DNA of 64,000 nucleotides from Bacteroidia bacterium. Its GTDB lineage: Bacteria > Bacteroidota > Ignavibacteria > SZUA-365. Below the pieces are notes generated by a model. It did not search any database and had not been told where the DNA came from. It saw only the letters and a program-made list of their open reading frames with translations. Where the stretch lies: NCBI GenBank assembly GCA_027493955.1, contig JAOSJT010000001.1, positions 4,636,552 through 4,700,551 of the forward strand, written 5' to 3'. Shown here one piece after another: positions 25,583-33,877 of the stretch. The first letter of the stretch is position 1, and the number at the start of each line of letters is the position of its first letter. Position numbers and translations under genes: made by a program.

Positions 25583-26743
25583 ATGCTTCATGTACTGTTC
25601 ACCTTCGGCACACGGCCGGAAGCCATCAAACTGGCGCCCGTTATCACGCATATGCTGGGGAGGCCGGAGGAATTCCGCGTGTCCGTTTGCCTGACCTCGC
25701 AGCACAAGGAAATGCTGCGGCAGGTGACGGACTTCTTCAGTATTCGCGAGGATGTGGACCTGGATATCATGCTGCCGAATCAGACGCTGGAGCATATCAC
25801 CTCGGCGGTGCTGCTGAACATGCGCGGCGTGCTCGAAGAGCTGCGCCCAGACGTTCTGCTTGTGCAGGGCGATACGACGACGGTGTTCGCCTCGTCGCTT
25901 GCGGCGTTTTATGCGAAAATTCCCGTGGGACATGTGGAAGCCGGTCTGCGCACCTTCAACAAATACAGTCCCTTCCCCGAAGAAATCAACCGCACCCTCA
26001 CGGCCTCCATCGCCGAGTATCACTTCGCGCCGACTACGACGGCTGCGGACAACCTGCGCAGGGAAGGTCGCGCGGAGGCGGGCATTCACATCACGGGCAA
26101 CACGGTGGTGGATGCGCTGCTGCTGGGCAAGTCGCTGCTCGAGCGCTGGGAGCCCGCGCAGCGCAGGGGACTGCTGCTCGAGGCGGGTTTGCGCGAAGAT
26201 GCCACGGACAGACTGCTGAGCGGCGTGTCCCGCTTCATTACCGTCACCGCGCATCGGCGCGAAAGCTTCGGTGAGCCTTTCGAGCAGATGCTGCAGGCCA
26301 TGCTCGAAATCGTTGCCGGGCACGGCGATGTGGAAATCGTCTACCCCGTGCACCGCAATCCGAATGTGCGCGAGCCGGTGGAGCGCCTGCTCAGCGGCAA
26401 CGCGCGCATTCACCTGCTTGATCCGCTGCGCTACGAACAACTGCTCTTCCTCATGGATCACAGTACACTGCTGCTGACGGACTCAGGAGGAATTCAGGAA
26501 GAGGGTCCCTCGCTGCGCAAACCCGTGCTCGTCATGCGCGAGGTGACCGAACGCCCCGAAGGCATTGATGCCGGCGTGTCGCGTCTCGTGGGTACCGATC
26601 GCGCCCGCATCGTCGATACCGTGCGCAGTCTGCTGACCGACAAGGCGCAGTACGAGGCCATGGCTACGGGCATCAATCCCTACGGCGACGGCGAAGCGAG
26701 CAGAAGAATAGCGGACATACTTCTCGGCGGTGGACGTGGCTGA
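25583..26743 (+). CDS. wecB: UDP-N-acetylglucosamine 2-epimerase (non-hydrolysing)
   Basis: 386 residues from ATG 25583; upstream in-frame starts exist but homology begins at MLHVLFTFGTRPEAIKLAP. It interconverts UDP-GlcNAc and UDP-ManNAc for surface polysaccharide synthesis. The GT-B fold signatures are all present: GTRPEAIK at the N-terminus, VQGDTTTVFA, HVEAGLRTFNKYSPFPEEINR, GNTVVDAL, TAHRRESFG and LLTDSGGIQEEG near the C-terminus, which holds the UDP-binding S and E residues. The stop lies inside the next gene (14-base overlap), so it forms an operon with the glycosyltransferase and dusB. Confidence 0.95.
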   Translation: MLHVLFTFGTRPEAIKLAPVITHMLGRPEEFRVSVCLTSQHKEMLRQVTDFFSIREDVDLDIMLPNQTLEHITSAVLLNMRGVLEELRPDVLLVQGDTTTVFASSLAAFYAKIPVGHVEAGLRTFNKYSPFPEEINRTLTASIAEYHFAPTTTAADNLRREGRAEAGIHITGNTVVDALLLGKSLLERWEPAQRRGLLLEAGLREDATDRLLSGVSRFITVTAHRRESFGEPFEQMLQAMLEIVAGHGDVEIVYPVHRNPNVREPVERLLSGNARIHLLDPLRYEQLLFLMDHSTLLLTDSGGIQEEGPSLRKPVLVMREVTERPEGIDAGVSRLVGTDRARIVDTVRSLLTDKAQYEAMATGINPYGDGEASRRIADILLGGGRG

Positions 26744-27884
26744 CACTCCCTTGCGCGTCGTGTTCGATGCGCATGCGATCACTCCGCGGCGCTCGGGCAT
26801 CGGCGAATACAGCGCGAAGCTGCTCGCCGCGATGTGCGAAACGCCCGATTCAGGCATAGAATTGTCGCTGTACGCGAACGGCCGCATCACACCCTTGCGC
26901 AGCGCAGATGAAATTCCCGCGATTACCGAAGGCATTCCCGACGGCTCGCTGTACGCCCTGAGGCATCAGTGGGAATTGCCGCTGCTGCTGCGTCGTGAGC
27001 GCTGCGACCTCTTCCACATGCCCGATTTTCTGGCTCCACTGCTTCTTCCCGTACCCTTCGTCTGCACCATCTACGATCTGATTCCTCTGGCAAAGCCGGA
27101 GTACATCGCGCGCTCGCTGAAGGTGCGTCTGCTGCCGCTGTACCGCACCATCGTGCGTCGCTCGACCCGCCGCGCCGCGCGTGTGCTGACCATCTCCGAG
27201 CACAGCCGCCGCGATATCGTGCGCATGCTCGGCATCGACGCAGCGCGCATCGACGTCACCCCGCTCGCGCCGACAGTGGAAGTGAGCAACGCCGCCTGGC
27301 CGCAGTCTCTCGCGGGACGGCTGCAGCGGGGACGCTATCTGCTCTACGTCGGGCGCCACGATCCGTACAAGGGACTCGGTTTTTTGCTCGACGCCTTCGC
27401 TGCCGTGTCGGGAGATCCCGCACTCGATGGAGTGACGCTCGCCATTGCCGGTGCGCTGGACAATCGCTACGGCTACGCGGACAAGGTGGCTGCGCTGGGA
27501 CTCGGCGACCGTGTCGTATTTCTCGACTATGTGAGCGAAGAGCAGCTTTCGCCGCTGTATGCGAATGCGCTGGCCTTCGTGTTTCCATCGCTGTACGAGG
27601 GCTTCGGGCTGCCGCCGCTGGACGCCATGCGTCACGGCGTGCCCGTGCTTTGCAGCAACCGTACATCGCTCCCGGAGGTGACGGGCGACGCCGCCTTGCT
27701 CTTCGATCCGGAGGAAAGTGGTGCATTTGCTTCGGCATTGCGCGAAATATGCGGAAACGCTAGCTTGAGAGATAAGCTCATCCGGAGCGGCATTCAGCGG
27801 CAGGAAGGATTTTCGTGGACTATCACCGCCGCATTGACTATCGAGGCATACAAACGCGCCGCGAAGGTGCACACACAAGAATGA
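26730..27884 (+). CDS. Glycosyltransferase family 4 (GT-B)
   Basis: 384 residues from GTG 26730 (GTG 26736 is equally possible). N-terminal Rossmann half: VVFDAHAITPRRSGIGEYSAKLL, with LFHMPDFLAPL and ICTIYDLIPLAKPEY. C-terminal half: RYLLYVGRHDPYKGL, the FLDYVSEEQLSPLY segment, then ALAFVFPSLYEGFGLPPLDAM with the E-x7-E motif that binds the nucleotide-sugar diphosphate, and PVLCSNRTSLPEVTGDAALLFDP. It is a retaining transferase of the mannosyl/rhamnosyltransferase type; donor and acceptor cannot be read from sequence. It overlaps wecB at its start and dusB at its end (ATGA 27881-27884). Confidence 0.92.
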   Translation: MDVADTPLRVVFDAHAITPRRSGIGEYSAKLLAAMCETPDSGIELSLYANGRITPLRSADEIPAITEGIPDGSLYALRHQWELPLLLRRERCDLFHMPDFLAPLLLPVPFVCTIYDLIPLAKPEYIARSLKVRLLPLYRTIVRRSTRRAARVLTISEHSRRDIVRMLGIDAARIDVTPLAPTVEVSNAAWPQSLAGRLQRGRYLLYVGRHDPYKGLGFLLDAFAAVSGDPALDGVTLAIAGALDNRYGYADKVAALGLGDRVVFLDYVSEEQLSPLYANALAFVFPSLYEGFGLPPLDAMRHGVPVLCSNRTSLPEVTGDAALLFDPEESGAFASALREICGNASLRDKLIRSGIQRQEGFSWTITAALTIEAYKRAAKVHTQE

Positions 27885-28912
27885 ACGCGCATCTGCTGGA
27901 ACAACTCGGAGTATCAAACGGCCTTCTCCTCGCCCCGATGGAGGACGTCACCGACATGTCCTTCCGCCAGATCTGCAAGGAATTCGGCGCGGATATCGTC
28001 TACACCGAGTTCGTCAACGCCGATGGCCTGGTCCGCAGCAAGAAGCCCACGAAATCGCGCAGAAAAATGCTTATCCGCGAGGAAGAGCGTCCCGTCGGCA
28101 TACAGATCTACGGCGGCAATCTCGACACCATGCTCGAAGCGGCCTCGATAGTCGAGCAGGAGGAGCCGGACATCGTGGACATCAACGCCGGATGCTGGGT
28201 GAAAAAAGTCGCCGGACGCGGCGCGGGCGCCGGCCTGCTCAAAGATCTTCCATACATGGTCGAGATGGCGAAAGCCATCGTCAACAGAGTGAAGCGGCCA
28301 GTCACGCTCAAGACACGTCTCGGTTGGGATCACGACTCGATACAGATCGTGGAACTTGCCCGCATGCTGGAGGATGTGGGGATTCAGGCACTGACGGTAC
28401 ACTGTCGTACACGGCAGCAGGGGCACAGCGGCGACCCGGACTGGAGCTGGATACCGCGAATTAAGGCGGCCGTGAACATTCCTGTCATTCTGAACGGTGG
28501 AGTCAACACACCGGAGGACGTGCGACGCGCATTTTCGGAAACCGGCTGCGACGGCGTCATGATAGCGCGCGGCGCCATTGCGAATCCGTGGATTTTTCGC
28601 GAAGCAAAGCATTTTTTAGCCACAGGAGAAATCCCCGCGCCCCCGAGCTTCGCCGAGCGCATAGACACCGCGCTCAGGCATCTTCGCATGGCCGTGCAGG
28701 TCAAAGGCGAACGCACTGCGGTGCTCGAAATGCGCAAGCATTACATCGCGTATCTCAAATACGTGCCCAACAGCAGACAGATGCGCAACATTCTCATGAA
28801 ACCGGTCACACTTGCCGAAGTGGAAGACGTGCTGCACAGTCTGTTATTTTTTGAAGAAATCGGAGAATTTGTCGCCGAACCGGGAACTTTTTACGCGGAC
28901 CTGCGGTGTTAA
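27881..28912 (+). CDS. dusB: tRNA-dihydrouridine synthase
   Basis: 343 residues from the ATG of the ATGA overlap. It is an FMN-dependent reductase of tRNA uridine with a TIM barrel: LLLAPMEDVTDMSFRQICKEFGAD (FMN entry), YTEFVNADGL, GIQIYGG, VDINAGCWVKKVAGRGAGAGLL with catalytic Cys105, VTLKTRLGW, TVHCRTRQQGHSGDPDW, PVILNGGVNTPED and CDGVMIARGAIANPW. The usual GCPVKKV motif reads GCWVKKV here; Pro to Trp next to the catalytic Cys is unusual. A helical tRNA-binding domain follows. Confidence 0.93.
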   Translation: MNAHLLEQLGVSNGLLLAPMEDVTDMSFRQICKEFGADIVYTEFVNADGLVRSKKPTKSRRKMLIREEERPVGIQIYGGNLDTMLEAASIVEQEEPDIVDINAGCWVKKVAGRGAGAGLLKDLPYMVEMAKAIVNRVKRPVTLKTRLGWDHDSIQIVELARMLEDVGIQALTVHCRTRQQGHSGDPDWSWIPRIKAAVNIPVILNGGVNTPEDVRRAFSETGCDGVMIARGAIANPWIFREAKHFLATGEIPAPPSFAERIDTALRHLRMAVQVKGERTAVLEMRKHYIAYLKYVPNSRQMRNILMKPVTLAEVEDVLHSLLFFEEIGEFVAEPGTFYADLRC

Positions 28913-28975
28913 TTGATTGTGGCTCACAACAATCGCAAGAAAATCATGAATTTCGGAGATCAGTTTTCCATTACC

Positions 28976-29004
28976 TTGACATCTTGCGTCATTTTCTTTA
29001 TTAT
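28976..29004 (+). promoter_or_regulatory. Strong sigma-70-like promoter of the lipoprotein-LysM pair
   Basis: TTGACA at 28976-28981, exactly 17 bases, TATTAT at 28999-29004. This is the best -35/-10 pair seen in the window and lies in an AT-rich 160-bp gap. It implies high expression of the downstream envelope proteins. Confidence 0.75.
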
Positions 29005-29071
29005 TGAAATAGTTGAATTTAGGTTTTGAGTCTAACCTGTTACTTTAACTAACCACACCAAGGAGAAGCAT

Positions 29072-29353
29072 ATGAGAAAACTCCGTAAGTCTGTGGTGCT
29101 TATTTGCGCTGCTGCGATTCTCGGTGGCGGAGCTATGATTTCCGGATGCACATCGTACGCAACACCGGAGCAGTTGGCCCGCATTTCCGAACTTGAGCGT
29201 GAAATCAGCGCCCTGGAATCAGCGATTCAGAGCAAGCAGTCCCAGATCGGTACGCTGGACCGCCAGATCTCGGCTCAGGAAGCCAAACTCGAACAGTGCG
29301 CCAAGGACAAGGAGCTGGTCAAGCAGCGTCTGGCGAACTGGAAGGGTCAGTAA
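29072..29353 (+). CDS. Small coiled-coil lipoprotein
   Basis: 93 residues, AAGGAG Shine-Dalgarno before the ATG. The signal peptide ends in a lipobox (MISGC, Cys26), so the protein should be lipidated and membrane-anchored. After a short linker, residues ~36-90 are a continuous heptad-type coiled coil (ELEREISALESAIQSKQSQIGTL is split by the lipobox-proximal linker) rich in E, Q, K and L. Size and layout resemble Lpp-type or Pal-adjacent spacer lipoproteins, though there is no sequence match to Lpp. It lies 46 bases upstream of the LysM gene. The strong promoter and the terminator after the second gene mark the two as one operon. Confidence 0.8.
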   Translation: MRKLRKSVVLICAAAILGGGAMISGCTSYATPEQLARISELEREISALESAIQSKQSQIGTLDRQISAQEAKLEQCAKDKELVKQRLANWKGQ

Positions 29354-29399
29354 TTCACCGGTGCACAAGAATTCAATTCGAAAAGCGAGGAAAAGAATC

Positions 29400-30185
29400 A
29401 TGAAATGGAATAGCATAGCCATTCTGACCGTCGCGCTGGGATTGTTCTTCGTTACCGGGAACAACGCCTTCGCACAGGACAAGATGACAGAGGAAGAAGC
29501 TGCGCAAAAAATCCAGAACCTGGAAAAGCGCGTCTCCGACCTCAAACGCCAGCAGTCGTCGCTGGATCAACAATTGACCGAGAAGAACCGCGTGCTCAAG
29601 AGCAAGCAGGACGATTACGAGAAATGTATCGATGAACTCTACGCCCTCGTGGGTGCCACCCGTCAGGACGTGGATGCCTACGAAGCGCGCCTGAAGCGCC
29701 TCGAGAACAAAATCAGCGATTTGCTGCGTCTTTCGCCGATGGATCTGCTTGCCCGCAAGGCGGAAGTAGACGAAGCGGAAGCCGAGTACAACAATCTCGC
29801 CGGCAACAAGATCAGTCTCCTCCCCGCGTTCTATGATCGCGTGCAGCGAGTCGCCGAAAACATCCGCACTCTGCGTGAGACTCTCTCCCGTGCTGAGAAA
29901 TCCTACACCGTCGGCACCTGGGCGAAAGACCGCGACTGTCTCTGGAACATCGCCAAGAAGCCCGATATTTACGGCGACGCCTTCAAATGGCCGAAAATCT
30001 GGCAGAAGAACCGCGATCAGATCAAGAATCCCGATCTGATTTACCCGGGCCAGGTCCTGAAGATTCCGGCTCCCGCTCCTCTCACTCCTGAAGAGGAAAG
30101 CGCCGCGCGGAAATACTACCGCCAGAAGCGCGAAGCCGAACTGGCGGCTCCCACAGGTACTTCTCCGGAAAACGTTAACAAGTAA
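29400..30185 (+). CDS. Periplasmic coiled-coil protein with LysM domain
   Basis: 261 residues, GAGGAAAA ribosome site, signal peptide ending NNAFAQ. Residues ~25-110 form a long coiled coil (IQNLEKRVSDLKRQQSSLDQQ), and a second helical stretch runs over ~125-165. Residues ~168-220 form a LysM-like domain: SYTVGTWAKDRDCLWNIAKK, then a WPKIWQKNRDQIKNPDLIYP segment and GQVLKIP. That domain binds peptidoglycan in many envelope proteins, so an anchor between wall and membrane is likely. The tail is charged. It may pair through coiled coils with the lipoprotein upstream; that is inference. Confidence 0.85.
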   Translation: MKWNSIAILTVALGLFFVTGNNAFAQDKMTEEEAAQKIQNLEKRVSDLKRQQSSLDQQLTEKNRVLKSKQDDYEKCIDELYALVGATRQDVDAYEARLKRLENKISDLLRLSPMDLLARKAEVDEAEAEYNNLAGNKISLLPAFYDRVQRVAENIRTLRETLSRAEKSYTVGTWAKDRDCLWNIAKKPDIYGDAFKWPKIWQKNRDQIKNPDLIYPGQVLKIPAPAPLTPEEESAARKYYRQKREAELAAPTGTSPENVNK

Positions 30186-30241
30186 CGGAGACCGCGCCGC
30201 GCAACCCGCGCGGCATGAAACAGTGACCTGAAGATCTCCCG

Positions 30242-30275
30242 AAAAACCCTTACATTTGTTGATGTAAGGGTTTTT
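30242..30275 (+). terminator. Rho-independent terminator after the LysM gene
   Basis: AAAAACCCTTACAT, loop TTGTTG, ATGTAAGGGTTTTT: a perfect 14-bp stem with a T-run, followed by further Ts. The sequence is symmetrical and could act in both directions. Confidence 0.9.
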
Positions 30276-30329
30276 CCTTTTTTCACAAATGAAGGATAGT
30301 CCCCCTGCCGGCAGGCGGACACGCAATGC

Positions 30330-31286
30330 ATGCAAATAGAACGACGCATACGTATCAACGGCACCAATCCCGTCATCCTCTTCGGCTTCAATGACGCGAA
30401 TATTCGCATCATCGAAGAGCGTTTCGACGCGGCCATTATCGCCCGCGGCGACAGCGTACTCATTCGCGGCGAGGATACCGTCGTGGACATGGTCGAAAAG
30501 GTGCTCAAAGAGCTGATGTTCATCGTCAACAAAACGGATTCGCTCACCGAGCGCGACGTGAACACCGTGCTCGACGTGCTCGCCAGCGGGCAGGCGCCGG
30601 AGATCGCACCCGAGGAAGTGGATAACATCATCCTCTACGCGAAAAAGGATTACATCAAGGCGCGGACGCCCGGCCAGATCAATTACCTGCGCGCTATTCG
30701 GCAGAATGATATCGTTTTCGCCATCGGACCGGCCGGTACAGGAAAAACCTACATGGCCGTTGCCGCAGCCGTCGCCGCGCTGAACCGCCACGACGTGCTG
30801 CGCATCGTGCTTGCGCGTCCCGCGGTGGAAGCGGGAGAAAGTCTGGGTTTTCTCCCCGGTGATTTGCGGGAAAAGGTGGATCCCTATCTGCGGCCGTTGT
30901 ACGACGCCCTGGATGACATGCTGCCCGCTGAAAAGCTCAAGGCGTATCTCGAGCGCAGGACCATAGAAATCGTTCCGCTGGCCTACATGCGCGGCCGCAC
31001 GCTGAACAACGCCTTCATCATTCTCGACGAGGCGCAGAACGCCACGACGATGCAGATGAAAATGTTTCTCACGCGCCTCGGCGCCAACGCGCGCGCCATC
31101 GTCACCGGCGATATAACGCAAATCGATCTCGCCACGCGCGGGCAAAGCGGTCTGGTGGAAATTCAGGATGTGCTGTCCGGTGTGGACGGGGTGTCCTTCG
31201 TGTATTTCGACAAGCGCGACGTGGTGCGGCACCGGCTGGTGAAGGACATTATCGACGCATACGAGCGCTATCACGGTGATCAGTGA
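30330..31286 (+). CDS. PhoH family ATPase
   Basis: 318 residues. The N-terminal ~110 residues form a KH-like domain found in PhoH-like proteins (LFGFNDANIRIIEERFDAAI, ARGDSVLIRGE). The P-loop ATPase domain follows: Walker A AIGPAGTGKTYMAVAAAV near 130, ARPAVEAGESLGFLPGDLREKVDPYLRPLYD, and Walker B FIILDEAQNATTMQMKMFLTR, then GDITQIDL. These proteins are phosphate-starvation-type ATPases linked to RNA metabolism and often neighbour ybeY, which is not here. Start chosen at ATG 30330, from which homology begins. Confidence 0.93.
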   Translation: MQIERRIRINGTNPVILFGFNDANIRIIEERFDAAIIARGDSVLIRGEDTVVDMVEKVLKELMFIVNKTDSLTERDVNTVLDVLASGQAPEIAPEEVDNIILYAKKDYIKARTPGQINYLRAIRQNDIVFAIGPAGTGKTYMAVAAAVAALNRHDVLRIVLARPAVEAGESLGFLPGDLREKVDPYLRPLYDALDDMLPAEKLKAYLERRTIEIVPLAYMRGRTLNNAFIILDEAQNATTMQMKMFLTRLGANARAIVTGDITQIDLATRGQSGLVEIQDVLSGVDGVSFVYFDKRDVVRHRLVKDIIDAYERYHGDQ

Positions 31287-31308
31287 TGCCGGAGTGCCCG
31301 TGGCGACG

Positions 31309-31530
31309 ATGCTGAGAAAAACCCTGTTCGTCTTTTTTCTCGTGATCATGCTCTCCTTCGATCCGGTGCATATCACGCCCGCGGCGCGGCAGACCCGCGC
31401 GGTGGTGGAGTACGTGATGCCCGTGCGCAGAGGGACGAGATACGGACGCTTCCGCGGCAGGCGGTACAAATCGCCGGCGCTTCCGATTGAGAATACAACA
31501 TTCAGTTACCAAGGATATCAGTATGTTTGA
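31309..31530 (+). CDS. Small hypothetical protein with one hydrophobic segment
   Basis: 73 residues from ATG 31309. A hydrophobic N-terminus (LFVFFLVIMLSF) is followed by a basic stretch (VRRGTRYGRFRGRRYKS), so it could be a small secreted or membrane-anchored protein. No family recognised. It overlaps the first eight bases of prfB, so it may be translated with it. The alternative is that it is chance and this gap is only the prfB leader. Confidence 0.4.
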   Translation: MLRKTLFVFFLVIMLSFDPVHITPAARQTRAVVEYVMPVRRGTRYGRFRGRRYKSPALPIENTTFSYQGYQYV

Positions 31531-32642
31531 AGACCATCTTTCCAAGGCACAGGACATCCGCCGACGCGTCGACGATCTTCGGGGGTTTCTTTGACGTAGA
31601 CAGGAAGAAACAGGAAATAGCCGAACTCGAAGCGCGCACGCATCAGCCGGAGTTCTGGAACGACAACATCCAGGCGCAAAAGGTGATGCAGGAAATCGCC
31701 ATGCGCAAGGAGTGGGTCGAACTCTGGGAACAGGTGCACGCGAAGACCGGAGATTTCATTGTTCTCATCGAACTCGCGGAAGAGAGCGCCGACGCTGAAA
31801 TGGAAGGCGAGCTGGACGCGGAACTCGCGACGCTCGAAAAGCTGCTCGGCGAACTGGAATTCAAGAACATGCTTTCCGGTGAAGACGACAAGCGCAACGC
31901 CATTCTCACCATTCACTCCGGCGCGGGCGGTACCGAGTCGCAGGACTGGGCGGAAATGCTGTACCGCATGTACCTGCGCTACTGCGATCGCATGGGCTTC
32001 TCCGTCGCGCTGGTGGACGAACTCGAGGGCGAAGGCGCGGGCATCAAAAGCGTGACGCTGGAAATCACCGGACCCTTTGCCTTCGGCTACCTGAAAAGTG
32101 AAATCGGTGTCCATCGTCTCGTGCGTATTTCGCCGTTCGACGCGGCAAAGCGCCGTCACACCAGCTTCGCCTCGGTGTTCGTGTATCCCGAAATCGACGA
32201 CGACATCGAGATTGAGATCAATCCCTCCGACCTGAAAGTCGATACCTTCCGCAGCGGCGGCAAGGGCGGCCAGAACGTGAACAAGGTGGAGACGGCCGTG
32301 CGCATCACGCATATACCCAGCGGTGTGGTCGTGGCCTGCCAGCAGGAGCGTTCGCAGTTACAGAACAGGCAGACCGCTCTCAAGCTGCTGCAGTCGCGTC
32401 TGTACCAGATCGAGCGCGAGAAGGAAGCGGCGCGGCTTTCATCCATCGAGGACAGCAAGAAAAAAATCGAATGGGGCAGCCAGATCCGTTCCTACACGTT
32501 CCAGCCGTATACGCTGGTGAAGGATCACCGGACCGGACACGAGAACTACGATGTGCAATCCGTGATGGACGGCAATCTCGAAGGATTCGCGCAGGCCTAT
32601 CTTCTCCAATTCGGCAACGCCGTCGCGGCGATGCCCACGTAA
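31523..32642 (+). CDS. prfB: Peptide chain release factor 2, with programmed +1 frameshift
   Basis: 372 residues when decoded through the frameshift. Translation from ATG 31523 reads 23 codons to CTT TGA (31589-31594). Shifting +1 at CTTTGAC continues as DVDRKKQEIAELE. A GGGGG element (31581-31585) three bases upstream acts as the stimulatory Shine-Dalgarno-like site, with the same geometry as the classic RF2 site. The protein has the SPF anticodon-like tripeptide (RISPFDAAKRRHTS) that reads UGA and UAA, and the catalytic GGQ loop (GGKGGQNVNKVETAVRITH). In-frame UGA lets RF2 regulate its own synthesis. Followed 18 bases later by lolC. Confidence 0.96.
31581..31595 (+). promoter_or_regulatory. 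RF2 programmed frameshift site
   Basis: GGGGG, three bases, then CTT TGA C. The UGA at 31592-31594 is the regulated stop. Spacing equals the canonical prfB recoding signal. Confidence 0.93.
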
Positions 32643-32660
32643 CGGCAATTCCGGGCGCGC

Positions 32661-33875
32661 ATGTCTTTCGAGCGCTTTATCGCTTTCCGCTATTTGCGCA
32701 CGCGCAACCTGTCGCGCTTTCTGTCGTTCATGACGGCGGTGGCGGCGGGCAGCGTGGCCGTTGGCACCGCCGCGCTCATCATCACCTACACCATACTCGA
32801 CGGTTTCGAGAGGGAACTGCGCAGCAATCTGATCGGCTTCTCGGCGCATATACAGGTGTCCGTGTTTCGCGACGATGTTGTCCGTTTCGACGAGCAGGCG
32901 CTTGCCACGCTGTCCGGCATGGCGAATGTGGACGCGGCCGGACCCTTTCTGTCGCGAGAGGCCATAGCGCTTACGCGCGACGATATCGAAGGGATACGCG
33001 TGAAGGGGATAGACTCGCTGCGGGATCTGTCGCGCATACGCGAAAAAATCGTCGCCGGGAGTTTCAACCTGTTGCCGGTGGACGGGCGGCATTCCATTCT
33101 CATAGGCAAGCGGCTTGCGGACAAACTGAACCTGAATGTGGGCGACCGCATGCTGTTGCTGGGTGTCACCGATTTCAGCGATGTGTACAACGCACCCAAG
33201 CTGCAATGCACGATACGCGGTTTGTATGAAACGGGCATGGCCGAGTATCTGGACGACGTGTACGTGTTCACTGGTCTCGAAACGGCGCAGCGTGTATTCA
33301 ACCTCGACGACAGAATCAGCGGCTTCGATGTGTTGTGCGAAGATGTGGACGCGGTAGATGCGACAGTGGACAACATTCAGGCCCGCCTGGGGTATCCCTA
33401 CGATCCGCGGTCCGTTTTCTCGCTGTACCGGCATCTGTTCGTGTGGATTGATTTGCAGCAGCAACTTATCCCCGTTGTGGTCGGTTCACTGATCGTGATA
33501 TCCGTGTTCAACGTCATCGCCACACTGCTGCTGTTCGTGATCGAGAAAACGCAGTACATCGGCATATTGCAGGCATTGGGGGCATCGCGCAAGCGCATAC
33601 GGAGGATTTTCATGCTGCAAGGTCTGCTCATAGGTGTGGTCGGATCGGCGGCGGGCGCGGTGCTGGCCTTCGCTTTCTGTTTCGCGCAGCAGGAGTTTCG
33701 CTTTTTCAGCTTGCCGCAGGACGTGTACTTCATGACGACGGTGCCGATACACATGCGCCCCGAGATCTTCGGCGCGGTGATGCTTACAGGCATATGCCTC
33801 GCTTTCTTTTCTTCGTTCATCCCGGCCTGGCTTGCGTCGCGGCTCGATCCTGTGCGGTCCATCAGATTCCATTGA
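32661..33875 (+). CDS. Lipoprotein-releasing ABC permease, LolC/E family (first)
   Basis: 404 residues. One N-terminal membrane helix (FLSFMTAVAAGSVAVGTAALIITYTILDG is split by the family's FERELR turn), then a large periplasmic MacB-like domain (about 50-270), then three C-terminal helices of an FtsX permease domain (LIPVVVGSLIVISVFNVIATLLL, GLLIGVVGSAAGAVLAFAF, and a final one). The ending ASRLDPVRSIRFH is typical. With the next permease and LolD it would extract lipoproteins from the inner membrane. Consistent with this, several lipobox proteins are encoded in the window. Confidence 0.9.
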   Translation: MSFERFIAFRYLRTRNLSRFLSFMTAVAAGSVAVGTAALIITYTILDGFERELRSNLIGFSAHIQVSVFRDDVVRFDEQALATLSGMANVDAAGPFLSREAIALTRDDIEGIRVKGIDSLRDLSRIREKIVAGSFNLLPVDGRHSILIGKRLADKLNLNVGDRMLLLGVTDFSDVYNAPKLQCTIRGLYETGMAEYLDDVYVFTGLETAQRVFNLDDRISGFDVLCEDVDAVDATVDNIQARLGYPYDPRSVFSLYRHLFVWIDLQQQLIPVVVGSLIVISVFNVIATLLLFVIEKTQYIGILQALGASRKRIRRIFMLQGLLIGVVGSAAGAVLAFAFCFAQQEFRFFSLPQDVYFMTTVPIHMRPEIFGAVMLTGICLAFFSSFIPAWLASRLDPVRSIRFH

Positions 33876-33877
33876 GC

